Positions 1-5,021 of a stretch of 5,021 bases of DNA are shown piece after piece. The DNA lies in contig JAHEBG010000113.1 in NCBI GenBank assembly GCA_024642445.1, positions 1-5,021 of the forward strand. The letters are read 5' to 3'. Position 1 is the first letter of the stretch, and each line of letters starts with the position of its first letter. The notes under the pieces are model-generated. The model saw only the letters and a program-made list of their open reading frames with translations. It had not been told where the DNA came from and did no database searches. The translations under genes were made by a program, and so were the position numbers. Source of the DNA: Gammaproteobacteria bacterium (lineage in GTDB: Bacteria > Pseudomonadota > Gammaproteobacteria > Xanthomonadales > Xanthomonadaceae).

Positions 1-1455
1 CATGCCGGACATTTCAGCCGTGAAGCGGCCTTGGGCTTGACGTACCCTTTGCCAGACAAAACGTAAAGTGCCAAGGGCAATCCAGAGTGCCGAAAAATAG
101 GCCAAGGCGGTTTTCAGTGGTTGCTGCGGGGCTTTGAAATACGCCACTAGTGCCATAACGGCAGCAACAACCAACCATGGCATCAGCATGCGGGCTACGT
201 TACCTAGTGCCTCGTTCTGCCAGCGGCTCAATGGGCCAAACGGAAGCAACAGTATCATCGGTGCCATCAATACCAGAAACAGTTTTCCGAAGTAGGGTGA
301 GCCAACCGAAATTTTGCCCATGTCCAAGGCTTCGGCCAACAATGGGTAAAGCGTGCCCAGCAATACCATGGCACATGCGGCGGTAAGCAAAAGATTGTTG
401 ATCAGCAGCAGGCTTTCCCGTGATTGCCAGTGAAAGGGTTTGCCGAATTCTTTCGGTGTCCGCCAGGCGAATAAGCCCAGTGAGCCGCCGACCACCAAAC
501 ACAGGAATGCCAAGATGAACATGCCGCGCTCAGGGTCGGAGGCGAAGGCATGTACCGATGTCAGCACGCCCGAGCGCACCAGGAATGTGCCAAGCAATGA
601 CAGCGAAAATGCGGCAATGGCCAGCAGTAATGTCCAGCTGGAAAAGCTGCCCCGTTTTTCGGTTACCGCCTGCGAGTGAATCAGGGCGGCACCCACCAGC
701 CAAGGCATGAAGCTGGCATTTTCAACGGGATCCCAGAACCACCAGCCACCCCAGCCCAATTCGTAATAGGCCCAGAAACTGCCCAGTGCAATACCCAGAG
801 TTAAAAAGCCCCAGGCGGCGTTGGTCCATGGCCTTGCCCATTTGATCCATTGGGTGTCGATGCGTCCATCAATCAATGCGGCAATGGCAAACGCGAAGGC
901 CACTGAAAATCCCACATAGCCTAAATACAGCAGGGGCGGATGGAAAATGAGCCCAGGATCCTGCAGCAAGGGGTTCAGATCATGCCCTTCAATGGCGGCC
1001 GGCAATAAGCGTTCAAAGGGGTTGGAAGTGAAAACGGTAAAGGCCAGAAAGCCGAACGCTATCCAGCCCATGACCGAAAGCACGCGGGCAAGCACCGGCT
1101 GCGGCAACGCGCTGGAGCCGAGTGCGACTGCACTGATCCATACGCACAATATCACTACCCACAACAGCAACGAGCCTTCATGGGCACCCCACACCGCCGA
1201 GATTTGATAGAGCGGCGGCAACAGGCTGTTCGAATTTTTAGCGACATAGGCAACAGAGAAATCGTGGACCTCGAAGGCATACGTGAGCAGGGCGTAACTG
1301 AACACTACAGCGGCCAGTAAGGCATACGAGAGCGGACGGGCGCTGGACATCAGTACGGTATTCGAACGGTGCGCACCCCACATCGGCAATATGCCCAGAA
1401 GCAGCGCCATGATCAAAGCCGCCAGCAAAAGTACTTGCCCCAGTTCAGGAAGCAT
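1..1455 (-). CDS. ccmF: Cytochrome c haem lyase subunit CcmF, 3'-truncated by window edge
   Basis: CcmF is the large inner-membrane protein that, with CcmH, takes haem from holo-CcmE and ligates it to the CXXCH motif of apocytochrome c on the periplasmic side. The frame is open from the ATG at 1455-1453 to the window edge, giving 485 codons. Family members are usually about 650 residues, so roughly the last quarter lies outside. The WWD haem-binding motif WGGWWFWD is at residues 235-242, followed by PVENASFMPWL. Histidines match those known as haem ligands in E. coli CcmF (H173, H261, H303): H172 in FHPPLLYLGY, H260 in IHSQAVTEKRG and H302 in VHAFASDPERG. The fourth (E. coli H491) would fall just past the edge. 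The rest is mostly hydrophobic, as expected for a multi-pass protein. The start shares its A with the ccmE stop (TGATG), and a GGAG (1466-1463) sits 7 bases upstream inside ccmE. No frameshift or stop was seen in the part present. Confidence 0.97.
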   Translation of the reverse strand, partial: MLPELGQVLLLAALIMALLLGILPMWGAHRSNTVLMSSARPLSYALLAAVVFSYALLTYAFEVHDFSVAYVAKNSNSLLPPLYQISAVWGAHEGSLLLWVVILCVWISAVALGSSALPQPVLARVLSVMGWIAFGFLAFTVFTSNPFERLLPAAIEGHDLNPLLQDPGLIFHPPLLYLGYVGFSVAFAFAIAALIDGRIDTQWIKWARPWTNAAWGFLTLGIALGSFWAYYELGWGGWWFWDPVENASFMPWLVGAALIHSQAVTEKRGSFSSWTLLLAIAAFSLSLLGTFLVRSGVLTSVHAFASDPERGMFILAFLCLVVGGSLGLFAWRTPKEFGKPFHWQSRESLLLINNLLLTAACAMVLLGTLYPLLAEALDMGKISVGSPYFGKLFLVLMAPMILLLPFGPLSRWQNEALGNVARMLMPWLVVAAVMALVAYFKAPQQPLKTALAYFSALWIALGTLRFVWQRVRQAQGRFTAEMSGM

Positions 1456-1931
1456 CAGGGTGCTCCGCAGTTCAGGCTGTGCATGGCCGGGCCTTCGCTC
1501 ATTTTGGCCAGCATTTCCGGGCTCATGCCCTTGGCAACTTCCGCCGGCATATAGGTTTCATCGTGCTTGGCCAGTACTTCGGTAGCGTTAAATTCAGTGC
1601 CTTGCATTTTTCCGGTGGCAATCACGCTGGTGCCTTCCTTGAACATATCGGGCAGTATGCCGTTGAAATGTACTGGAATGAAACGGCTGCCATCGGTCAC
1701 CCGGAAGCGCACATCCAATGTGCTCTCGGTTCGGGCCACACTATTGCTGCAGACCACACCGCCCAATCGGAATCGCGCGCTATCGGGGGCTTTGCTTTCG
1801 TGTACTTCCGTGGGCGTGTACAGATAGTTGATGTTTTCATTCAATGCCATACTGATGAAAACGGCGGCCAATGCCGCGGCCGCTAAAACCAATGCGACAA
1901 ACATAAGTCTGCGTTTACGAACCGGGTTCAT
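1455..1931 (-). CDS. ccmE: Periplasmic haem chaperone CcmE
   Basis: CcmE binds haem covalently in the periplasm and carries it from the CcmABCD complex to CcmF/H. The protein is 158 residues, normal for the family. A basic N-terminus (MNPVRKRR) is followed by a single membrane anchor at about residues 9-30, then the OB-fold domain. The haem-binding motif KHDETYMP is intact: H123 is the covalent haem ligand position (E. coli H130) and Y127 the axial ligand position (E. coli Y134). RLGGVV (55-60), FRVTD (76-80) and GILPDMFKEG (91-100) are family landmarks. The ATG at 1931 is chosen because it gives the basic-plus-anchor N-terminus, overlaps the ccmD stop as ATGA, and has AGGA (1942-1939) 7 bases upstream; the frame stays open further upstream only because it shadows ccmD and ccmC. 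Oddities: C61 lies where E. coli CcmE has the M-P-G-S loop after GGMV, and a second cysteine, C155, is four residues from the end. Confidence 0.97.
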   Translation of the reverse strand: MNPVRKRRLMFVALVLAAAALAAVFISMALNENINYLYTPTEVHESKAPDSARFRLGGVVCSNSVARTESTLDVRFRVTDGSRFIPVHFNGILPDMFKEGTSVIATGKMQGTEFNATEVLAKHDETYMPAEVAKGMSPEMLAKMSEGPAMHSLNCGAP

Positions 1932-2065
1932 GGCGTGTTCCTGCGTTGTTGTATACGAAGCCGTCGAACGGTCTGCTTCCAGTCCGAAGAGGCAGTCCAG
2001 AAATCCCAAAGCATCAGTGCTGTGAATGCTCCGTACGCCATGGCGATGTAGGTCCAGTGGTTCAT
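1928..2065 (-). CDS. ccmD: Small membrane protein CcmD of the haem exporter
   Basis: CcmD is a tiny inner-membrane protein that associates with CcmC and CcmE and is needed for release of holo-CcmE from the CcmABC complex. This reading frame encodes 45 residues beginning MNHWTYIAMAYGAF. It has one hydrophobic stretch at about residues 5-24, then a strongly basic tail (WKQTVRRLRIQQRR, 29-42). That layout of one membrane helix plus an arginine-rich cytoplasmic tail is the family pattern. Sequence conservation in CcmD is low, so position carries much of the assignment: it lies exactly between ccmC and ccmE, with ATGA overlaps on both sides. GGAG (2076-2073) is 7 bases before the ATG. At 45 residues it is shorter than E. 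coli CcmD (about 69), mainly through a shorter N-terminus and tail. Confidence 0.88.
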   Translation of the reverse strand: MNHWTYIAMAYGAFTALMLWDFWTASSDWKQTVRRLRIQQRRNTP

Positions 2066-2811
2066 GGCTGTTCTCCGTAGCGCTCCAGCGCCCATTGTTT
2101 ACGGCTTTCCTGTTGCAGATTGAGTACGCGGGCACGGCGCAAAACCGAACCCACATACCAGAGTTTGGTGGCGACCACCAATACAATCAAAGGCCATAGC
2201 ATGCTGCTATCCATTTTTGATGGGCCGATTAAGCGGATGGTTTGCCCTTGATGCAATGTGTTCCACCACGTTACCGCAAAGTGCACGATGGGCACATTGA
2301 CCACCCCCACGATAGCCATGAAACAGGCGGCACGTCCTGCGGCACGGCGGTCTTCAATGGCATTGTATAAACCAATAACTGCAAGAAAAAGAAACAGCAG
2401 GACCAGCTCAGAGGTTAATCGAGGATCCCAAGTCCACCATGTTCCCCAGGTGGGCTTTCCCCAGACCGAGCCGCTGATCAGGGTTATCGCCGTGAACACT
2501 GCACCAATCGGGGCCGATGCCATTGCCAGCAATTCAGAAATTTTGATGCGCCATATCAGCGCAATGGCGCCTTGTATCGCCATGATCACGAAAATCATCA
2601 TGCTCATCCAGGCGGCAGGCACATGGATATATAGGATTCGGAAGCTGTCGCCCTGCTTGTAATCGGCGGGAACCACCAGCAATGCACCGTACAAACCGAC
2701 GGCCATGAGCACGGCGGCGAGAATCAGGCTGGGTGCACTCCAGCGCTCGGCGAAGTGGTCGAAGCGGGGCGGTGAGCCAGTTTGATTGAACCAAAGCAGA
2801 ATTTTATTCAT
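2062..2811 (-). CDS. ccmC: Haem handling protein CcmC (WWD domain)
   Basis: CcmC is the integral membrane protein that presents haem to CcmE and is required for the covalent CcmE-haem bond. The product is 249 residues, the usual length. The WWD domain WGTWWTWD is at residues 122-129, inside the family block GKPTWGTWWTWDPRLTSEL. The two flanking haem-ligand histidines are present: H63 in YIHVPAAW (E. coli H60) and H187 in WWNTLHQG (E. coli H184). About six hydrophobic segments are visible, starting near residues 27-47, 60-86 and 99-116. The ATG at 2811 is preferred because MNKILLWF begins the conserved region and it lies 2 bases after the ccmB stop. Upstream in-frame sequence is only the overlap with ccmB. 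The Shine-Dalgarno is weak (GAG near -9), suggesting translation depends on ribosomes finishing ccmB. The stop overlaps the ccmD start (ATGA). Confidence 0.97.
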   Translation of the reverse strand: MNKILLWFNQTGSPPRFDHFAERWSAPSLILAAVLMAVGLYGALLVVPADYKQGDSFRILYIHVPAAWMSMMIFVIMAIQGAIALIWRIKISELLAMASAPIGAVFTAITLISGSVWGKPTWGTWWTWDPRLTSELVLLFLFLAVIGLYNAIEDRRAAGRAACFMAIVGVVNVPIVHFAVTWWNTLHQGQTIRLIGPSKMDSSMLWPLIVLVVATKLWYVGSVLRRARVLNLQQESRKQWALERYGEQP

Positions 2812-2813
2812 GA

Positions 2814-3479
2814 TCAACTCAATGCGATGCGTAATGCAGTGGCGGCAGCCCAGGGCGCCAACACCAGTAAAAGGACCAGCCCGGCACACATCAACCAGAG
2901 CGCGCCAAGCCAAGGCAGGCCTTGACCGGCCGACCAGACACTGCCGGCTCCGAACACCAGTACCGGCACATATAAGGGCAGGGCCATCAAAGCCAACAAT
3001 AGGCCGGATCGGCGGATACCCAGAGTGAGTGCCGCCACCATAGCGCCGATCAGGCTCATTATCAGGCTTCCTAACAGCAAGCTGAGCATGAGTACGGGAA
3101 GCAGCTGACCAGGTAAAAACAGCAGCTGCGCCAGCAACGGGGTAATCAGCAATACCGGTAATGCCGTGCTGAGCCAGTGCACGATGATTTTGCTAACGAT
3201 CATCAACGATAACGGCACTGGCGAGAGCAACATCTGCTCCAGGCTGCCGTCTTCGAAATCGCTGCGGTAGAGGTTATCGAGAACCAACAGGCTTGCCAGC
3301 AAGTGTGCTACCCAGATCACCGCGCCGGCGTTCTTGGCTAAAGCCGACGGTTCGGAGCCCAATGCCAAAGGAAACATCACGCAAACCATAAGCGCGAACA
3401 GCAGCGGTTGAACGGCGTCAGAGCGGCGCTGCCACATCAGTGCGGTATCGCGGCGCAGCAACGCGGCCAGCTTATGCAT
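2814..3479 (-). CDS. ccmB: Haem exporter ABC-type permease subunit CcmB
   Basis: CcmB is the membrane subunit that pairs with the ATPase CcmA in the CcmABCD complex, which releases haem-loaded CcmE. The product is 221 residues, matching the family (about 220). It opens with a short amphipathic stretch with RRD (9-11) and has about six membrane segments. Conserved landmarks are LYRSDFEDGSLEQ (70-82; EDGSLEQ is a CcmB signature) and LPLYVPVLVFGAG (167-179). The start at 3479 gives the usual MHKLAALLRRD beginning; a longer in-frame reading back to 3542 only shadows the end of ccmA. The gene overlaps the ccmA stop by 8 bases and has its own strong Shine-Dalgarno (GAGGTG) inside ccmA. It ends 2 bases before ccmC. 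Confidence 0.96.
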   Translation of the reverse strand: MHKLAALLRRDTALMWQRRSDAVQPLLFALMVCVMFPLALGSEPSALAKNAGAVIWVAHLLASLLVLDNLYRSDFEDGSLEQMLLSPVPLSLMIVSKIIVHWLSTALPVLLITPLLAQLLFLPGQLLPVLMLSLLLGSLIMSLIGAMVAALTLGIRRSGLLLALMALPLYVPVLVFGAGSVWSAGQGLPWLGALWLMCAGLVLLLVLAPWAAATALRIALS

Positions 3480-4116
3480 GTGCGCCACCTCGCTGAAGTT
3501 CCAGCAGGCGCACCGGTACGGCGGGGGCAGCGTATGCACCATGGGTGCTGATCAGGGCCGCACCGCCACTGGCAATATGGGTCTCGATCATCCGGGTAAC
3601 CCAGGCAATGCCATGCAGGTCGAGGTTGGCGTAGGGCTCATCCAATAGCCACAGCGGACAATGCGCAAGTTGCAGTTTTGCCAGACTGAGCCGTTTATTT
3701 TGGCCAGCCGAGAGTTTTCCAGCAGCGGTGTCTTCATAGCCGGCTAAGCCGCAGTCGGCCAAAAGCCGTTCGATTTCATCGGAGCTCAAGTTACCCTTCA
3801 GAGCCGCACTAAAGCGTAGGTTCTGCAGAACGGTCAGTTCCGCCTTATGCCCGGGCTTATGGCCGAGATACCCAGCAATCCTGTTGAAATGTTCACGTTC
3901 GAACAAGGTGCCTTGCAAATATACCGACCCCGACTCGGGCGGCAACAATCCGCACAATACCCGAAGCAAGGTGGTTTTTCCGGAGCCGTTATCGCCTTTG
4001 ATCAGCAATGCTTCGCCTTCGTCCAGATGAAAATCCAGGGGGCCAAAAATGCGCTCTTCATTTCTTGAAAAACACAGGGCCTGGGCATGCAGCAGTGCGG
4101 CGTGGGGTCTGGCCAT
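3472..4116 (-). CDS. ccmA: Haem exporter ATP-binding protein CcmA
   Basis: CcmA is the cytoplasmic ABC ATPase of the CcmABCD complex; ATP hydrolysis drives release of haem-loaded CcmE for use by CcmF/H. With the start at 4116 the product is 214 residues, a normal length. Motifs in order: Walker A GDNGSGKTT (41-49); the CcmA-type Q-loop region YLGHKPGHKAELTVLQNLRF (83-102), with H86 near the usual glutamine position; ABC signature LSAGQNKR (135-142); Walker B LWLLDEP (155-161) with E160 as the catalytic base; D-loop NLD (164-166); H-loop STH with H192. All ATPase residues look intact. An in-frame TTG at 4143 would add nine residues, but the ATG at 4116 fits the family N-terminus better. Neither start has a well-placed Shine-Dalgarno (AGGA lies 15 bases before the ATG), so the start is slightly uncertain. 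As the first gene of the block, it probably follows the operon promoter. Confidence 0.96.
   Translation of the reverse strand: MARPHAALLHAQALCFSRNEERIFGPLDFHLDEGEALLIKGDNGSGKTTLLRVLCGLLPPESGSVYLQGTLFEREHFNRIAGYLGHKPGHKAELTVLQNLRFSAALKGNLSSDEIERLLADCGLAGYEDTAAGKLSAGQNKRLSLAKLQLAHCPLWLLDEPYANLDLHGIAWVTRMIETHIASGGAALISTHGAYAAPAVPVRLLELQRGGAHA
3486..3491 (-). promoter_or_regulatory. Ribosome binding site of ccmB, internal to ccmA
   Basis: GAGGTG on the minus strand, six bases before the ATG at 3479, is the best Shine-Dalgarno sequence in the cluster. It decides the ccmB start at 3479 over the longer in-frame alternative, and allows independent initiation within the last codons of ccmA. Confidence 0.7.
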
Positions 4117-4150
4117 GAACGGGAAACGGCATCCTGAAGTCAACCCCGGT

Positions 4151-4156
4151 ATTTTA
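4151..4156 (-). promoter_or_regulatory. Possible -10 element of the ccm operon
   Basis: TAAAAT on the minus strand matches the sigma-70 -10 consensus at five of six bases and lies 35 bases before the ccmA ATG, which suits a short leader. No convincing -35 hexamer is found 16-18 bases upstream, so this is a weak, position-based proposal. Confidence 0.3.
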
Positions 4157-4210
4157 ACGGGTTTAGCCGCTTGCTTGCGCTAATTTCCTGTGAAAAAGGT
4201 ATGTCTGTTG

Positions 4211-4216
4211 CATAAT
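4211..4216 (+). promoter_or_regulatory. Possible -10 element of the aminotransferase gene
   Basis: CATAAT matches TATAAT at five of six bases and lies 29 bases before the ATG at 4246. This predicts a start of transcription near 4222-4225 and a leader of about 20 bases. The -35 position at optimal spacing (CTGTGA, 4188-4193) is a poor match, which would fit a promoter that depends on an activator or one that is simply weak. TAATAT at 4213-4218 is an alternative register. Confidence 0.4.
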
Positions 4217-4232
4217 ATTGATTCGAATCAAT
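4217..4232. promoter_or_regulatory. Perfect 16-base palindrome, candidate operator
   Basis: ATTGATTCGAATCAAT equals its own reverse complement over all 16 bases. It lies in the divergent intergenic region, immediately after the -10-like CATAAT and 13 bases before the aminotransferase ATG, so it would span the predicted transcription start. That is a classic place for a repressor dimer to bind. It is about 100 bases upstream of ccmA and could also affect that side. There is no loop and no T-run, so it does not look like a terminator. I do not recognise the motif as the site of a particular regulator; it does not resemble the MetJ box. Confidence 0.5.
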
Positions 4233-4245
4233 TCTGGGCGCTCCA

Positions 4246-5021
4246 ATGCATCTCCAATCCAAGTTGCCGAATGTCGGCACTACCATCTTTACCGTGATGT
4301 CGGGCATGGCAATGCAGCATCAGGCGGTCAATCTCGGGCAGGGTTTTCCGGACTTTCCCGTGCCCGAATTTCTGGTAGAGGCGTTGGCACGCGCCATGCG
4401 TGATGGCAAGAACCAGTATGCCCCGATGACCGGCATTCCGGCATTGCGGGAGGCCATCGCGGAAAAAACCCTGGCCTGTTACGGCCATAGCGCCTGTCCG
4501 GACAGTGAAATTACGGTGACCAGTGGCGCTTCCGAGGCTATCTTCGATGCCGTGTTGGCGGTTGTCCGCGCCGGCGATGAAGTGATTGTGCTGGACCCCT
4601 GTTACGACTGCTATGAACCTGCCATTGCGCTGGCCGGCGGAATCTGTGTGCACGTACCGCTTAATCCTGATGACTTCCGTGTGGACTGGGCGCTGTTAAC
4701 GGCTGCGGTGAGTGATAAAACGCGGATGATCTTCATCAATTCGCCACACAATCCCTCCGGCGCGCTGTTCAGCGCAGACGACATGCAGAAGTTGACGGAA
4801 TTGATGCGCGGCCGCAACATTTTTCTGCTGTCCGATGAAGTTTATGAGCATATCGTATTCGACGGCGCGCGCCACGAAAGTGCATTGCGTTATCCCGAGT
4901 TGGCGGAAAAAGCATTCGTGATATCAAGCTTCGGCAAAACCTACCATTGCACCGGGTGGAAGATCGGGTATTGCATCGCACCGAAGGCATTGACTGCGGA
5001 GTTGCGCAAAGTCCATCAGTA
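4246..5021 (+). CDS. ybdL: PLP-dependent aminotransferase, YbdL-like (methionine/aromatic type), 3'-truncated by window edge
   Basis: This is a class I/II (fold type I) aminotransferase. The closest match I recognise is E. coli YbdL, which transaminates methionine, and also histidine and phenylalanine, with a 2-oxo acid; kynurenine aminotransferases are related. The window holds 258 codons and two bases of the next. The family is about 385 residues, so about a third is missing. Landmarks: SKLPNVGTTIF (5-15), NLGQGFPDF (29-37), NQYAPMTG (56-63), TSGASEAI (92-99, phosphate-binding turn), NSPHNPSG (165-172; N169 contacts PLP), SDEVYEH (196-202; D197 pairs with the pyridine nitrogen, Y200 with the PLP oxygen) and SSFGKTYHCTGWKIGY (227-242), with K231 as the Schiff-base lysine. 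The ATG at 4246 fits the YbdL N-terminus and an in-frame stop lies at 4219-4221; the Shine-Dalgarno is weak (TGGG). Cysteines are frequent: C119 and C122 form a CYDC motif where YbdL has SYDS, and C235 is four residues after the PLP lysine. Substrate preference cannot be fixed from sequence. Confidence 0.93.
   Translation, partial: MHLQSKLPNVGTTIFTVMSGMAMQHQAVNLGQGFPDFPVPEFLVEALARAMRDGKNQYAPMTGIPALREAIAEKTLACYGHSACPDSEITVTSGASEAIFDAVLAVVRAGDEVIVLDPCYDCYEPAIALAGGICVHVPLNPDDFRVDWALLTAAVSDKTRMIFINSPHNPSGALFSADDMQKLTELMRGRNIFLLSDEVYEHIVFDGARHESALRYPELAEKAFVISSFGKTYHCTGWKIGYCIAPKALTAELRKVHQ

Noticed and set aside
1479..1886. A 135-codon open frame on the plus strand
   Set aside because: It lies wholly antisense to ccmE, whose intact haem motif and overlapping junctions show it is the real gene; the antisense product has no recognisable features.
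1932..2186. N-terminal extension of ccmE to a start at 2186
   Set aside because: The extra sequence runs through ccmD and the end of ccmC in another frame and has no CcmE character; the ATG at 1931 has a Shine-Dalgarno and the expected signal-anchor.
2258..2662. A 134-codon open frame on the plus strand
   Set aside because: It is antisense to ccmC, including its WWD domain, and is a shadow of that gene's codon bias.
4117..4143. TTG start at 4143 adding nine residues to CcmA
   Set aside because: The ATG at 4116 agrees with the family N-terminus, and the added residues (TSGCRFPF) show no family similarity. It is not fully excluded, since neither start has a strong ribosome binding site.
4142..4163. 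Small inverted repeat AACCC...GGGTT around the possible ccm -10
   Set aside because: Only five base pairs with a 12-base spacer and no T-run; this is expected by chance and is neither a terminator nor a convincing operator.
4228..4653. A 141-codon open frame on the minus strand
   Set aside because: It is antisense to the aminotransferase, which has clear family motifs across the same stretch.
1..5021. Search for mobile elements, CRISPR, tRNA/rRNA or an undescribed gene system
   Set aside because: Known genes fill all but 129 bases, and I saw no terminal repeats, transposase motifs, repeat-spacer arrays, structural RNA genes or foreign-looking segment.

Overview
The window is a compact housekeeping region from a bacterium with System I (Ccm) cytochrome c maturation. 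The protein sequences look gammaproteobacterial. CcmE has an MNP-R-RRL N-terminus and a KHDETYMP haem motif that recall Xanthomonadales-type proteins, and the aminotransferase is close to Escherichia coli YbdL. The lineage is an inference from remembered family sequences; there is no rRNA or other marker in the window.

Layout: positions 1-4116, minus strand, hold a tightly packed ccmA-ccmB-ccmC-ccmD-ccmE-ccmF block, read from right to left. ccmF runs off the left edge, with 485 codons present. Every junction is an overlap or a 2-base gap: ccmA/ccmB overlap by 8 bases, ccmB/ccmC are 2 bases apart, ccmC/ccmD and ccmD/ccmE share ATGA overlaps, and ccmE/ccmF share a TGATG overlap. Most starts have a Shine-Dalgarno sequence inside the preceding gene. 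The remaining System I genes (ccmG, ccmH and relatives) would be expected beyond the left edge but are not visible. ccmD (45 codons) and ccmF (no stop inside the window) are the two genes most easily missed.

Positions 4117-4245 form a 129-base divergent intergenic region. It contains a perfect 16-base palindrome (4217-4232) directly after a good -10-like hexamer for the rightward gene, and a separate weak -10-like hexamer for the ccm direction. From 4246 to the right edge, plus strand, runs the first 258 codons of a class I/II PLP-dependent aminotransferase of the YbdL (methionine/aromatic) type.

How the genes work together: CcmA (ATPase), CcmB and CcmC (membrane subunits) with CcmD load haem covalently onto the periplasmic chaperone CcmE and release it. 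CcmF, with CcmH, then transfers the haem to apocytochrome c. The aminotransferase has no obvious role in that pathway and is most simply an independent divergent neighbour. I found no mobile element, CRISPR array, RNA gene or unknown multi-gene system. The main points worth a second look are the palindromic candidate operator and unusual cysteines in CcmE and in the aminotransferase active-site region.
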